A DNA stretch of 32,162 bases, taken from Virgibacillus subterraneus. GTDB taxonomy: Bacteria > Bacillota > Bacilli > Bacillales > Amphibacillaceae. Within the stretch, counting starts at the first letter, position 1. Each line of letters begins with the position of its first letter. The notes below the pieces were generated by a model. That model did not search any database. It was not told the DNA's origin and saw only the letters and a program-made list of their open reading frames with translations. The DNA is taken from assembly GCF_900110695.1 (NCBI RefSeq), contig NZ_FOEH01000012.1, positions 1 to 32,162 of the forward strand, read 5' to 3'. Made by a program: the position numbers and the translations under genes. Shown here piece by piece: positions 24,690 through 31,602 of this stretch.

Positions 24690-25078
24690 TCTTAAACCGC
24701 TCCTTCATCTTATCTTTACTTTGGTAGATTCCTTTTCCTTTTTGAAAAGAAAATGGACACTTCTATCAGGTTGTTGCTTTACTACTTTATCTCCCATCCT
24801 AAATTATAAATCCGCGTTTGCAGAAGAGCAAAAAAAACATTCAGTAATTAAAGTATAATTGAGATAGAAGATAAAGTCCTGACTATTATTTTGTTCAACT
24901 GTTTGAGGTCTCAACCTCCAACATGGTAAATGGTTGCTGTTTAGGACTTAAGGTGGGGGAATCCATATGTCAGTCGTTGTAAAAGATGAAAGACTGACTC
25001 TCTTCGCTATTGTCCAATAAGAAACGAGCGCTTCCTTATCATGAAAAGCGCCCTATGACTGAATAAACTTCTCTTCTT
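24690..25078. other. Intergenic stretch with a possible structured plus-strand leader
   Basis: On the plus strand TATAAT (24854-24859) is followed by a 76-nt region closed by perfect 7-bp arms AAGTCCT (24874-24880) and AGGACTT (24943-24949), with an inner GAGGT-ctca-ACCTC hairpin. Right after it come AAGGTGGGGG and ATG 24967, opening a 17-residue peptide that stops at 25020. It could be a leader RNA plus a truncated gene start. The -35 is poor. On the minus strand I see nothing. Confidence 0.35.
25021..25051 (-). terminator. Weak terminator after the TetR fragment
   Basis: GCGCTT (25028-25033) pairs with AAGCGC (25046-25051) and is followed on the minus strand by TCGTTTCTTATT, about 28 bp past the stop at 25079. 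Confidence 0.45.
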
Positions 25079-25417
25079 TTAGACGGTAAATGGATTACAA
25101 AACTCAGTAAGAATCTGTTTCTTTATTTCATCTATCGGAGATTGCTGTGGATAGGTAGATATCATCAATATGGTGCCTTGAAGCGAGGATGAAAAATATA
25201 ACGACCGTTTCCTCGGCTCCTTCACTTCCATCTTTTCGAATATCTCACATTGTAACTCGAATTGTATGGCGTTTTCTTCAATAAGCAATTTACTGTATTT
25301 GTTCAGCTCTTTATCTGCTTCCGGCTGTGTTTTCAAATGAAGATAGAAACGAAATACTTTCGACTTTTGATAGACGTTATCAACCGATTGCGTAAGATCT
25401 TGCACTGCGTAGATCAA
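25079..25417 (-). pseudogene. TetR/AcrR regulator C-terminal fragment
   Basis: The 112-residue frame resembles only the ligand-binding C-terminal domain of TetR regulators: FRFYLHLKTQPEADKELNKYS, then LQCEIFEKMEVKEPRKRSLYFSSSLQGTILM and an EFCNPF end. The roughly 60-residue N-terminal helix-turn-helix is missing; the gene upstream is an intact VOC gene, whose stop is 2 bp from this frame. The only possible start is a TTG at 25417 with no ribosome binding site, though coupled translation is conceivable. It is probably a non-functional remnant, and cannot bind DNA as it stands. Confidence 0.6.
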
Positions 25418-25419
25418 CT

Positions 25420-25770
25420 TTATAGATGAGTTAAAATATTGATAAGTTTCCCGAACGGGTCTCTAACGTAAAAACGTCGCACCCCCCACGGCTCTTTGGC
25501 TGGACCATACTCAATTGGAATTCCTCCTGCTTTCATCCGAGCTAGTGCACTATCAAGATCATCAACTTCTATTGATAAATCAGGTACCGGGGTCCCGGAA
25601 CCACCTTCTGAAAGAAAACTAATTTGAGTGTCCATTTTTTCATGAGAGCTGTAAGTCGCAATAAATTCCAGATTCATTAATTGATCAAGTCCAAGCACTT
25701 CCTCGTAGAAGTACCTTGCTTTGGTAAGATCCTGTGTTTCCACATTGGCTACAATCCGTTTAACCTTCAT
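25420..25770 (-). CDS. VOC family protein (glyoxalase/dioxygenase fold)
   Basis: The 116-residue single-domain VOC protein starts at ATG 25770, 8 bp after GGGAGG. Motifs are VANVETQDLTKARYFYEEVLGL, LSIEVDDLDSALARMKAGGI and VRRFYVRDPFGKLINIL, where the FYVRDPFG(x)LINI end is the standard fourth-strand motif. The metal-ligand positions are only partly kept (the usual terminal Glu is Asn), so it may be a binding protein rather than an enzyme. It precedes the TetR fragment, an arrangement that often pairs a VOC protein with its regulator. Confidence 0.85.
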   Translation of the reverse strand: MKVKRIVANVETQDLTKARYFYEEVLGLDQLMNLEFIATYSSHEKMDTQISFLSEGGSGTPVPDLSIEVDDLDSALARMKAGGIPIEYGPAKEPWGVRRFYVRDPFGKLINILTHL

Positions 25771-25986
25771 TCTTAGCACCTCCCAGTTGCCATTACTTTC
25801 TGCAATCTCTACAAGTAATCCTTATTAAAAACTTTAATTTCCCTTGAAATTCTTATTCAATAAAGGCCCATATACGTAAGACAGGTGCTGATTCTTAATT
25901 CAATCTTGCGACATTTGATTAAACACTTCACCGATTTTAAAACTTACCACTAAAGTCGATTAGAAACTAGGTTTATCGTCATAAAA

Positions 25987-26373
25987 CTATTTCTGCTCAA
26001 TTATCTGAATGAGGTTCCCGCATGTATCTTCGAAGACAGCTATTGTTACTTTCCCCATTTCAGACGGTTCCATCGTAAACTTCACGCCCTGTTTAATTAA
26101 TCGTTGGTACTCTTCATGAACATCTGCAACGCCAAACATTGTTACTGGGATGCCATCAGCAAATAGCTTCTTTTGGTACTCTTTGGCGGCAGGATGGTCA
26201 TTCGGTTCGAGCAGAAGCTCGGTGCCGTCTTGATCATCTGGTGAAACAAGTGTTATCCACCTATATGCTCCCGCGGGCTCGTCATGCTTTTTTACAAAGC
26301 CAAGCGTTTTTGTATAAAACTCTAATGCCCTGTCTTGATCTTCAACGAATACACTGGTAACAATGATTTTCAT
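25987..26373 (-). CDS. VOC family protein in an ArsR-linked module
   Basis: I start at ATG 26373, about 9 bp after AAAGGAGG, giving 128 residues (MKIIVTSVFVEDQDRALEFY). VOC landmarks: ALEFYTKTLGFVKKHD, YRWITLVSPDDQDGTELLLEP, VTMFGVADVHEEYQRLIKQGV and FEDTCGNLIQIIEQ. This subgroup often lies beside ArsR- or TetR-type regulators and is annotated as glyoxalase/bleomycin-resistance; substrates are unknown. The ArsR gene is 87 bp upstream on the same strand, and a perfect 11-bp inverted repeat lies between them. Its own ribosome binding site is strong. Confidence 0.85.
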   Translation of the reverse strand: MKIIVTSVFVEDQDRALEFYTKTLGFVKKHDEPAGAYRWITLVSPDDQDGTELLLEPNDHPAAKEYQKKLFADGIPVTMFGVADVHEEYQRLIKQGVKFTMEPSEMGKVTIAVFEDTCGNLIQIIEQK

Positions 26374-26400
26374 AATTTTTTCCTCCTTTGATAGTTGAGA

Positions 26401-26441
26401 TGTATAGTTCTCTGCTAACAATACCGCTAAAGAACTATACA
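26401..26441 (-). promoter_or_regulatory. Perfect 11-bp inverted repeat upstream of the VOC gene
   Basis: TGTATAGTTCT (26401-26411) and AGAACTATACA (26431-26441) are perfect arms separated by 19 bp. The pair begins 28 bp upstream of the VOC start and 20 bp past the ArsR stop. It may be an operator, with arms also able to form an RNA hairpin. No T-run follows, so it is not an obvious terminator. Confidence 0.6.
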
Positions 26442-26460
26442 TTCATCATTACTTATAAAT

Positions 26461-26736
26461 CTACTCTACCCATCCTTTCAGCAAATTTTTAAGTGGTTCG
26501 TTGTTAAACATAAGTACTCGATATTTTCCCTTTCGTTTTGATTTTACGAGCCCAGCATCATCCAATACAGAAAGATGTTTAGCTATTGCCTGTCTCGAAA
26601 TGGAAAGATCGTGCTTCATTATGAGGCGTGCTGTAAGTTCATATAACGTCAGCTCGTTGCGTTCGGATAGTTCGTCTAATATCAGCCGCCGAGTCGAGTC
26701 GCTGAGTGCTTTGAATATAGCGTCTTTGTTCCACAT
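26461..26736 (-). CDS. ArsR-family winged-helix regulator
   Basis: The 91-residue protein is a compact ArsR/SmtB-type repressor: IFKALSDSTRRLILDEL, ISRQAIAKHLSVLDDAGLVKSKRKGKYRVLMF as the recognition helix and wing. No Cys-rich metal site is seen, so it is probably not a metal sensor. The start at ATG 26736 has no Shine-Dalgarno, but a near-consensus promoter (26743-26772) puts the expected transcription start at this ATG, so the message may be leaderless. The operator-like palindrome in the promoter spacer implies autoregulation. It probably controls the VOC gene 87 bp downstream. Confidence 0.85.
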   Translation of the reverse strand: MWNKDAIFKALSDSTRRLILDELSERNELTLYELTARLIMKHDLSISRQAIAKHLSVLDDAGLVKSKRKGKYRVLMFNNEPLKNLLKGWVE

Positions 26737-26742
26737 ACACCA

Positions 26743-26772
26743 AGTATATGCAACCGCATAGTTGCATGTCAA
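26743..26772 (-). promoter_or_regulatory. ArsR promoter with operator in the spacer
   Basis: On the minus strand TTGACA (26767-26772), an 18-bp spacer and TATACT (26743-26748) form a near-consensus sigma-A promoter. The spacer and its edges hold the palindrome ATGCAAC-cgcata-GTTGCAT (26748-26754 and 26761-26767). A bound repressor would block RNA polymerase. Confidence 0.8.
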
Positions 26773-26874
26773 GAAAAACTTATGAAAGTGGTACACGCCC
26801 AATCAGGTAAAGATTGCTAAAGGCTTACATTTTTCAAAGATTTTTTCATACAATTCTATAAGAGGTGATGAATA

Positions 26875-27315
26875 ATGCCAAGAGTAGCATATACCAATCA
26901 TGACGTTAACTTAATAGCAAGGATGATGAGGGCAGAAGCAGTGGGCGAAGGACGACTAGGAATGCTGATGGTTGGTAATGTAATTGTTAATCGAGCGAGA
27001 GCTGATTGTTTAGATTTTCAAGATTTACGGTCAATACGGGAAGTGGTTTTTCAAGTACAAGGAGGAAATTATTCTTTTGAAGCAGTACAAAAGGGTAGTT
27101 TATTTTATAGTCCAGCAAGAGGTGTGGAAAAAAAGTTAGCCAGAGAAGTTTTAAAATATTGGAGAAAACATCCTGCAAAGTATGCTCTTTGGTATTTTAA
27201 TCCATCAGGTGAATGTCCTCCTACATGGTACGGTCAACCACTTACAGGACAATATAAACAACATTGTTATTATGAACCAATAGCTAATACATGCGCAAGT
27301 GCTTATAGATATTAA
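26875..27315 (+). CDS. cwlJ: Spore cortex-lytic hydrolase CwlJ
   Basis: The 146-residue protein is a Hydrolase_2 (SleB/CwlJ) family cell-wall hydrolase of CwlJ length, without the N-terminal peptidoglycan-binding domain and signal peptide of SleB. Motifs are DVNLIARMMRAEAVGEG (Glu21 is a likely catalytic acid), GMLMVGNVIVNR, SFEAVQKGSLFYSPARG, and ALWYFNPSGECPPTWYGQPLTGQYKQHCYY. CwlJ sits in the spore coat and degrades muramic-lactam-containing cortex during germination, with Ca-DPA as its trigger in B. subtilis. No gerQ homologue is near. ATG 26875 follows AGAGGTGAT; a perfect terminator follows. Confidence 0.9.
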   Translation: MPRVAYTNHDVNLIARMMRAEAVGEGRLGMLMVGNVIVNRARADCLDFQDLRSIREVVFQVQGGNYSFEAVQKGSLFYSPARGVEKKLAREVLKYWRKHPAKYALWYFNPSGECPPTWYGQPLTGQYKQHCYYEPIANTCASAYRY

Positions 27316-27318
27316 TAA

Positions 27319-27346
27319 ATACCCCACTCAATTGTGGGGTATTTTT
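27319..27346 (+). terminator. Terminator of cwlJ
   Basis: ATACCCCAC (27319-27327) pairs with GTGGGGTAT (27334-27342), then TTTTT. It starts 4 bp past the cwlJ stop. Confidence 0.9.
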
Positions 27347-27350
27347 GATA

Positions 27351-27770
27351 TTAGATTTTTTTAGAGTCAACTGTTGTTAAAACGAATACAGCACCATAAA
27401 ACAGCGACATCAACAATGAGTAGGACCCATAACTTAGGTCAAATAGGATATTTCCTCCAAATAAAGGTGTGATAAAGATTAGATAAAAAGGATACTGTAT
27501 TGATGCTATTACATCTAAAATACCATTCCCAATCATATCGTGCTCAAATGTTGTGATTACAAATACAATTACACCTGATATGACCCCGAACATTGAAAAA
27601 GTCTTCAATATCCTACTTCCTTTTTTAGAATACGTTAGTAACAATACCATAAACAATATCGTTACAAGTGAGTTCAAAATGTCGATATCTGAATCAGGAT
27701 GTTTGATTGATGGCATCAAATTTATTGAAAACGCCAATAAGTATGAGCCTATTAAGAATATGTACTTCAT
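27351..27770 (-). CDS. Hypothetical four-helix membrane protein
   Basis: The 139-residue protein has four hydrophobic segments (about 2-19, 33-47, 57-73 and 89-131, the last possibly two) with short polar loops (SIKHPDSDID, TYSKKGSR). I do not recognise the family. ATG 27770 lies 6 bp after GGGGGAG, a strong site. It is convergent with cwlJ across the terminator at 27319-27346. Function unknown. Confidence 0.7.
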   Translation of the reverse strand: MKYIFLIGSYLLAFSINLMPSIKHPDSDIDILNSLVTILFMVLLLTYSKKGSRILKTFSMFGVISGVIVFVITTFEHDMIGNGILDVIASIQYPFYLIFITPLFGGNILFDLSYGSYSLLMSLFYGAVFVLTTVDSKKI

Positions 27771-27810
27771 ATTAACTCCCCCTTGTATAAAACTTTTCTT
27801 TTTCCACTTT

Positions 27811-27983
27811 TCAGATAGAGTTGTACCATCTCATTTTGAATAAAAAATTCCCACTTGGGAAATCTGCTTTTTTTAATTTTAAACCTTGTTCTGTTATAGC
27901 AGTTTCTACTTTCTCTAAAGTTATATCAAGTGTTTTGACTAAAGATGATTCTCCTGATTGTTGACTAATATTCTTTTAACCAT
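27811..27983 (-). pseudogene. Small gene broken by one missing base
   Basis: An ATG at 27983 follows AGAGGT and opens MVKRILVNNQENHL-stop. Another frame then continues SSLVKTLDITLEKVETAI, TEQGLKLKKADFPSGN and FLFKMRWYNSI-stop (27811). The length of 173 bp is one short of a multiple of three, so a single base lost before codon 14 would explain it. No family is recognised. The rest of 27771-28085 is repeat copy K. Confidence 0.5.
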
Positions 27984-28006
27984 AAAACATACCTCTTCAC
28001 TTTTCC

Positions 28007-28070
28007 CTACTAAACAATACGTCAACTAGTTCAATAGCCAAATTCTTATTAAACAATATGTATGCTTCAG
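28007..28070 (-). repeat. Dispersed hairpin repeat, copy K (degenerate)
   Basis: 'Taaacaatacgtcaactagttcaatag' and 'ttcttattaaacaatatgtatgc' resemble the proximal half of the repeat in shuffled order. It lies 16 bp past the lipoprotein gene's stop. Confidence 0.45.
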
Positions 28071-28085
28071 CAAAACAAGAATTTG

Positions 28086-28613
28086 CTATGGCTTAACTAC
28101 TGTGCCGTCTGCCTTTCCAATTACAAATTCCTGCAAGGTATATGAGGATATAACTTCGCCACTTAACTCTGTTATTGAAACTTTTACATCTTTGTCAGTA
28201 ACCATCCTTTCTATATCATCTTTGCTGACTTCTTTTTTCAACATTAACGTGTTACCCGTACAAAACGTATTTCCCTCAGGTGGCAAATTCGTAATTTTCT
28301 TCTTTCCTGCATTTGTAATGTCACGACTATCGAGTTCTAATACACTTGAACTTTCATCTACAATAGAATTTAATTCGTCTTTTATTTCAAAAGTAACTAA
28401 AAACGGGGCAATAGATGACTTATCCTTTTGGTTATTTTCGATACAGACCTGAGTTGCTAATGCGTTGAAGTCATCAAGAACTTCTTCAGGATATATTACC
28501 TTACTTTCATTTCCAAGAATAGTTAACCTTTCCTTATCGACCGTGTCATTGCTACAACCAAATAATAAAATCGTAGTTAATAATAGCATCAAGGTAAGAA
28601 CTTTAACCTTCAT
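28086..28613 (-). CDS. Predicted lipoprotein, function unknown
   Basis: The 175-residue product starts MKVKVLTLMLLLTTILLFGC, with lipobox LLFGC, so it is a secreted lipoprotein. The mature part holds a DNDTVDKERLTIL-like start, two more Cys (in VCIEN and NTFCTGN, perhaps a disulfide), and strands such as APFLVTFEIKDEL and VKVSITELSGEVI. I do not recognise the fold. ATG 28613 follows AGGAGGG. It is a single gene in the repeat-rich right end. Confidence 0.75.
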   Translation of the reverse strand: MKVKVLTLMLLLTTILLFGCSNDTVDKERLTILGNESKVIYPEEVLDDFNALATQVCIENNQKDKSSIAPFLVTFEIKDELNSIVDESSSVLELDSRDITNAGKKKITNLPPEGNTFCTGNTLMLKKEVSKDDIERMVTDKDVKVSITELSGEVISSYTLQEFVIGKADGTVVKP

Positions 28614-28649
28614 ATTTCCCTCCTAAGTGCAATAACGCTTATACAACTG

Positions 28650-28710
28650 ATACGTTAGTTAATTAAACAAAAAATGCCTTTTCAAGTTAAGCATCAGTTA
28701 GTTTAATAAT
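28650..28710 (-). repeat. Dispersed hairpin repeat, degenerate copy
   Basis: 'Gatacgttagttaattaaacaaa' and 'cttttcaagttaagcatcagttag' keep the outer words of the repeat, 17 bp past the stop of the CxxC gene. Confidence 0.4.
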
Positions 28711-28727
28711 TAGAGCTAATTTAAAAT

Positions 28728-29015
28728 TCACCACAGAGGTTCTTCTTCATCGGAAATTTCAATTATAAAAGGATAAATAGTCCATATAACTGCTATAATT
28801 GGTAACATTAAAACACCAACCATCCACCACGGTAAATTTAATAATTCGTTAATTGGCAAGGCAATTAGTGGTATTAGACCAATCATAGCTGTTCGTTTTC
28901 TGGAAGAAGCTGACTCGTATTGTCTTTTGTGGCAATGTGGACATTTCAACCTAATTAGTGTTTTTACCGTTTGTTTCCAAGCCCATCTTTTACCGCAATT
29001 TTTACAAATTGGCAT
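28728..29015 (-). CDS. CxxC-CxxC zinc-binding membrane protein (TIGR04104-like)
   Basis: The 95-residue protein begins with CKNC (Cys4, Cys7) and CPHC (Cys25, Cys28) separated by 17 residues, then two hydrophobic helices (about 43-60 and 64-84) and an acidic tail (EISDEEEPLW). This matches the Bacillus 'CXXC-20-CXXC' family as I recall it: a zinc ribbon fused to two transmembrane helices, function unknown. ATG 29015 follows GAGAGGTG. Confidence 0.8.
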   Translation of the reverse strand: MPICKNCGKRWAWKQTVKTLIRLKCPHCHKRQYESASSRKRTAMIGLIPLIALPINELLNLPWWMVGVLMLPIIAVIWTIYPFIIEISDEEEPLW

Positions 29016-29047
29016 TTAAACACCTCTCTTTCTAAGTACCTGAGGGT

Positions 29048-29084
29048 ATCTTTTATTCAACAATCTCACCCAATTATGGAATAG
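29048..29084 (-). repeat. Dispersed hairpin repeat, copy L (proximal half)
   Basis: 'Ttttattcaacaatctcacccaattatggaatag' is the gene-proximal half only. It ends 2 bp from the stop of the lipoprotein gene at 29087. Confidence 0.6.
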
Positions 29085-29086
29085 AT

Positions 29087-29644
29087 TTAATCAATTAACA
29101 CTTCAATTTCGTCTTCATTATCTTCTACCAATTCCTCTAATAAATGGTCAGCTTCTTTGTTAAATTCCTCCATCCTTTTTTCTTCATCAAACTCTGCTAC
29201 CCCTAACTTTTTTTCAATATAAGTAACCAAATAAGCATTTTGTTCATCAATTTTTTTTGCATATTCCCTTTGGAATTCTTCTGGTTTCATATCTAATTTT
29301 TGGGCTTGTGATTCGGCAAACTTACGAATTTGCTTTCCGCCTTCATCTTTTGTATTTGTAGGAGGCAGTTCCCCGAACCAGCCGTCGTCCCTTTCTTCAC
29401 TTAATTTGTCTGAAATATCTAGGTCCATTTCCTTTACCTTTTGTTTTACCAACTCTATTCTTATTGCCCAATCAAGGTAATCTAACGCAGTATCATCGGG
29501 GTATAAAAACCGTAAATCACCTATTATAATTTTTTGTCCTTTTACAATGGCTGCCGCTTCGTTATCTTCATATTTTGAAACACTGCTGCACCCAGTCATA
29601 AAAATAAAGAGTATCAAAACGGAAAACTGTACGACTTTTGACAT
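29087..29644 (-). CDS. SurA_N-like lipoprotein
   Basis: I start at ATG 29644, 5 bp after AGAGGTG. The 185-residue product has a signal peptide and lipobox (FIFMTGC), then EAAAIVKGQKIIIGDLRFLY and a helical region LDYLDWAIRIELVKQKVKEMDLDISD, which recalls the SurA/PrsA N-terminal chaperone domain (substrate-binding helices preceding a rotamase). There is no peptidyl-prolyl isomerase domain, and the C-terminus is a long acidic helix (EADHLLEELVEDNEDE). It is probably a lipid-anchored chaperone-like protein of unknown client. Confidence 0.7.
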   Translation of the reverse strand: MSKVVQFSVLILFIFMTGCSSVSKYEDNEAAAIVKGQKIIIGDLRFLYPDDTALDYLDWAIRIELVKQKVKEMDLDISDKLSEERDDGWFGELPPTNTKDEGGKQIRKFAESQAQKLDMKPEEFQREYAKKIDEQNAYLVTYIEKKLGVAEFDEEKRMEEFNKEADHLLEELVEDNEDEIEVLID

Positions 29645-29706
29645 TAAAACACCTCTATTCATACTTCCACAAAATGGACCGATTGTTGAACAAAAATAAA
29701 TACCAC

Positions 29707-29780
29707 TTTTCAACTATCCTGCTGCGTTAGCACAAGAAGCGAACGTTCTTATTAAACAATTGCACCCGTTAATTCAATAG
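29707..29780 (-). repeat. Dispersed hairpin repeat, copy M (best-preserved)
   Basis: Minus-strand order: CTATTGAATTAACGGGTGC, a variable AATAAGAAcgttcgcTTCTTGTGC hairpin, then TAACGCAGGATAGTTG. It starts 4 bp past the stop of the broken small membrane gene. Confidence 0.8.
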
Positions 29781-29784
29781 CAAT

Positions 29785-29999
29785 TTACTGAAGTCCGTGA
29801 TGTAATATTAAATCCCAAATAACTTCATTTCCAAAAGTGAACCATAATAGTAACAACAAAACTACAAAGCCCATTATGAGACTGAACCAAGCAATGTACC
29901 TATTCTCCTTATGTATTAATGGATATAGAACTATAAGTAATACTCCAAACGCAAGAGTAATAACTATAGAAAGCTGTCCTGTTAAAGTTTCAAAATCAT
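29785..29999 (-). pseudogene. Small two-helix membrane protein with a 1-nt frameshift
   Basis: GGGGAGG (30008-30014) lies 8 bp before an ATG at 29999, but that frame reads MILKL-stop. The next frame then encodes FETLTGQLSIVITLAFGVLL, IVLYPLIHKENRYIAWFSLI and MGFVVLLLLWFTFGNEV to a TAA at 29785. The 215-bp length is one base short of 71 codons plus stop. The intact form would be a two-helix membrane protein. Either a true mutation or a sequencing error. Confidence 0.7.
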
Positions 30000-30035
30000 T
30001 TTCAAATCCTCCCCAAAACTAATTACTTTACTGTG

Positions 30036-30068
30036 CCTTATTCAACTCTTGCACCCGTTAGTTATACA
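30036..30068 (-). repeat. Dispersed hairpin repeat, copy N (proximal half)
   Basis: 'Ccttattcaactcttgcacccgttagttatac' is the proximal end without the distal half. It lies 52 bp past the stop of the gene ending at 30121. Confidence 0.65.
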
Positions 30069-30120
30069 TAAAGACCTACACAATAATTGCATATTATATA
30101 AATGAAGTGACAATAAGTAA

Positions 30121-30405
30121 TTATTTCTTACTTTTTAGTTCTAAAAGTATAGGTGTTATATTTAGTAAGATAGAAACAATTGTCAAAAACCATAACGCCC
30201 TTTCCATACCAGGTACTACATCCATTAAAGCTGCCCAATCTTCCACTTCTACCCACACCGATACAAGACTGTATTCTGCACAAAGTGTTAATGCTGTGAA
30301 TGATAATCCCATCGCCATAGCAAGCTTATAATCCTTTCCTGCTTTATACATATAAAGATTTATAAAAGTTACTACTATTGCAATAACCCCTAATATTACC
30401 CACAT
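30121..30405 (-). CDS. Conserved small membrane protein
   Basis: I start at ATG 30405, 6 bp after GGAGGT; an in-frame ATG further upstream has no site. The 94-residue protein has three hydrophobic segments (about 2-18, 29-47 and 68-89) and conserved-looking loops (YKAGKDYKLAMAMG, VEDWAALMDVVPGMERAL). I believe close relatives are common in Bacillus genomes as hypotheticals, so it is probably a real conserved family of unknown function. No partner gene is evident. Confidence 0.75.
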   Translation of the reverse strand: MWVILGVIAIVVTFINLYMYKAGKDYKLAMAMGLSFTALTLCAEYSLVSVWVEVEDWAALMDVVPGMERALWFLTIVSILLNITPILLELKSKK

Positions 30406-30540
30406 AACTATACCTCCATATATTTTATTTATGTCCTGTAATAATACTAATGTGCTACATCTCATTTTTTTGCATTATTTTTTATTAGACGTTAATACAT
30501 CTAATCTTATTTCACAGTAAATGCTCATTCCTTTGTAATT

Positions 30541-30600
30541 TCTTATTGAACAAACCTGCTACTTTAGCTTAATAACTCATTTTTATTTTAACATTAAATT
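30541..30600 (-). repeat. Repeat, short derivative (copy O)
   Basis: 'Cttattgaacaaacctgctactttagcttaataactca' followed by 'tttttattttaacattaaattcc' resembles copy E. It lies in the 293-bp gap between the small membrane gene and the recombinase, where I see no other feature. Confidence 0.55.
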
Positions 30601-30698
30601 CCACCTAATTAATTGGATCACCTCAAACTATTTAAAAAATTATTTTACTCAACCATTTGGAATTGCTTTATATAAATCTAAATTGGGAGTGATTCTAA

Positions 30699-31535
30699 TT
30701 GTTATTGTCCGAAGCTGCAAATTCTTATGAAGCAGATAAGAAAATTGAGGGCTTTTCCCCACAAACTTTAAATGCTTATAGACTTCAAGCAAAATTATTA
30801 GTTAACTATTTCGGTGACACCGAAATGAGTGACATTACGCTTCATCAACTATAGCAATATTTGGCTGAATCAAGCAATGACTTGAAACCATCCAGCTTGT
30901 CTCATCGAATAAGATTTATCCGATCATTATTTCGCTGGTCACACTAAGAAGGTATTATTGATAATAATGCTGCTAGTAAAATAAAGAAACCAAAGGTTGG
31001 CAAACGCATCCCGAAATTTTTAACAGAAAGGGAGATTGAGCATATACGGGATGCTTGTTTTACTCCAATGGAGAAAGCTTTATTTGAATTTATGTTTTCC
31101 ACTGGTTGTCGTATTGGAGAAATTGTTTCGCTTGACCGAAATAGTATTAATTGGGGAAGTCAATCTGCAATTGTTCGAGGCAAGGGTGATAAGGAAAGAG
31201 AGGTATATTTCAATATCCGTTGTGATATTTGGCTAAAGAAGTACCTTAATTGCAGGAAAGACAATGATCCAGCAATTGTCACGGAGCGTAAGCCACATAA
31301 AATTAGCATAGCTCAAATGAGATACATTATAAAACGTATTTCAAATCGGGCTAGGATCAATAAAACGATTCATCCTCATCAATTAAGACACAGTTATGCT
31401 ACTCACCTATTAAATAATGGTGCTCCATTAGAAGTTATTCAAAGTTTACTAGGACACGAAAAAAGCGAAACAACTCGAATTTATGCTCAGTTGAGCGGAA
31501 GGTTGCGGCAAGAGTTTTATAGAAAATATTTTTAA
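30699..31535 (+). pseudogene. Tyrosine recombinase (XerC/D-type integrase) with two in-frame stops
   Basis: From TTG 30699 (GGGAG 9 bp upstream) a 278-codon tyrosine recombinase can be read, interrupted by TAG at 30852-30854 and TAA at 30945-30947. The core-binding domain (FSPQTLNAYRLQAKLLVNYF) comes first. The catalytic domain is intact: Arg in STGCRIGEI, the Lys hairpin VRGKGDKEREV, His-x-x-Arg in IHPHQLRHSYATHL, and His plus Tyr nucleophile in LGHEKSETTRIYAQL. So only the N-terminal half is damaged, by stops, without a frameshift. A shorter product from an internal start near 31068 would lack DNA-wrapping contacts. It sits among the repeat copies. Confidence 0.85.
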
Positions 31536-31540
31536 AATCT

Positions 31541-31575
31541 AAAGAGTAGCGTAATAATTTTCACGCTGCTCTTTT
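31541..31575. terminator. Bidirectional terminator after the recombinase
   Basis: AAAGAGTAGCGT (31541-31552) pairs with ACGCTGCTCTTT (31563-31574) with one G-U pair, then T on the plus strand. It serves the recombinase and, on the minus strand, the VOC gene ending at 31603. Confidence 0.8.
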
Positions 31576-31602
31576 CAACTTTTGCACCTGTTAGTTAAAT
31601 AG
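31571..31602 (-). repeat. Dispersed hairpin repeat, copy P (proximal half)
   Basis: 'Cttttcaacttttgcacctgttagttaaatag' touches the stop codon of the VOC gene and merges with the terminator hairpin on its other side. Confidence 0.6.

Noticed and set aside
24874-24949. A tRNA-like 76-nt unit with 7-bp acceptor-type stem
   Set aside because: No D-loop or T-loop consensus and no plausible anticodon arm; kept only as a structured-leader candidate.
30107-30331. A 74-codon plus-strand frame
   Set aside because: It is antisense to the conserved small membrane gene at 30121-30405 and has no start signal.
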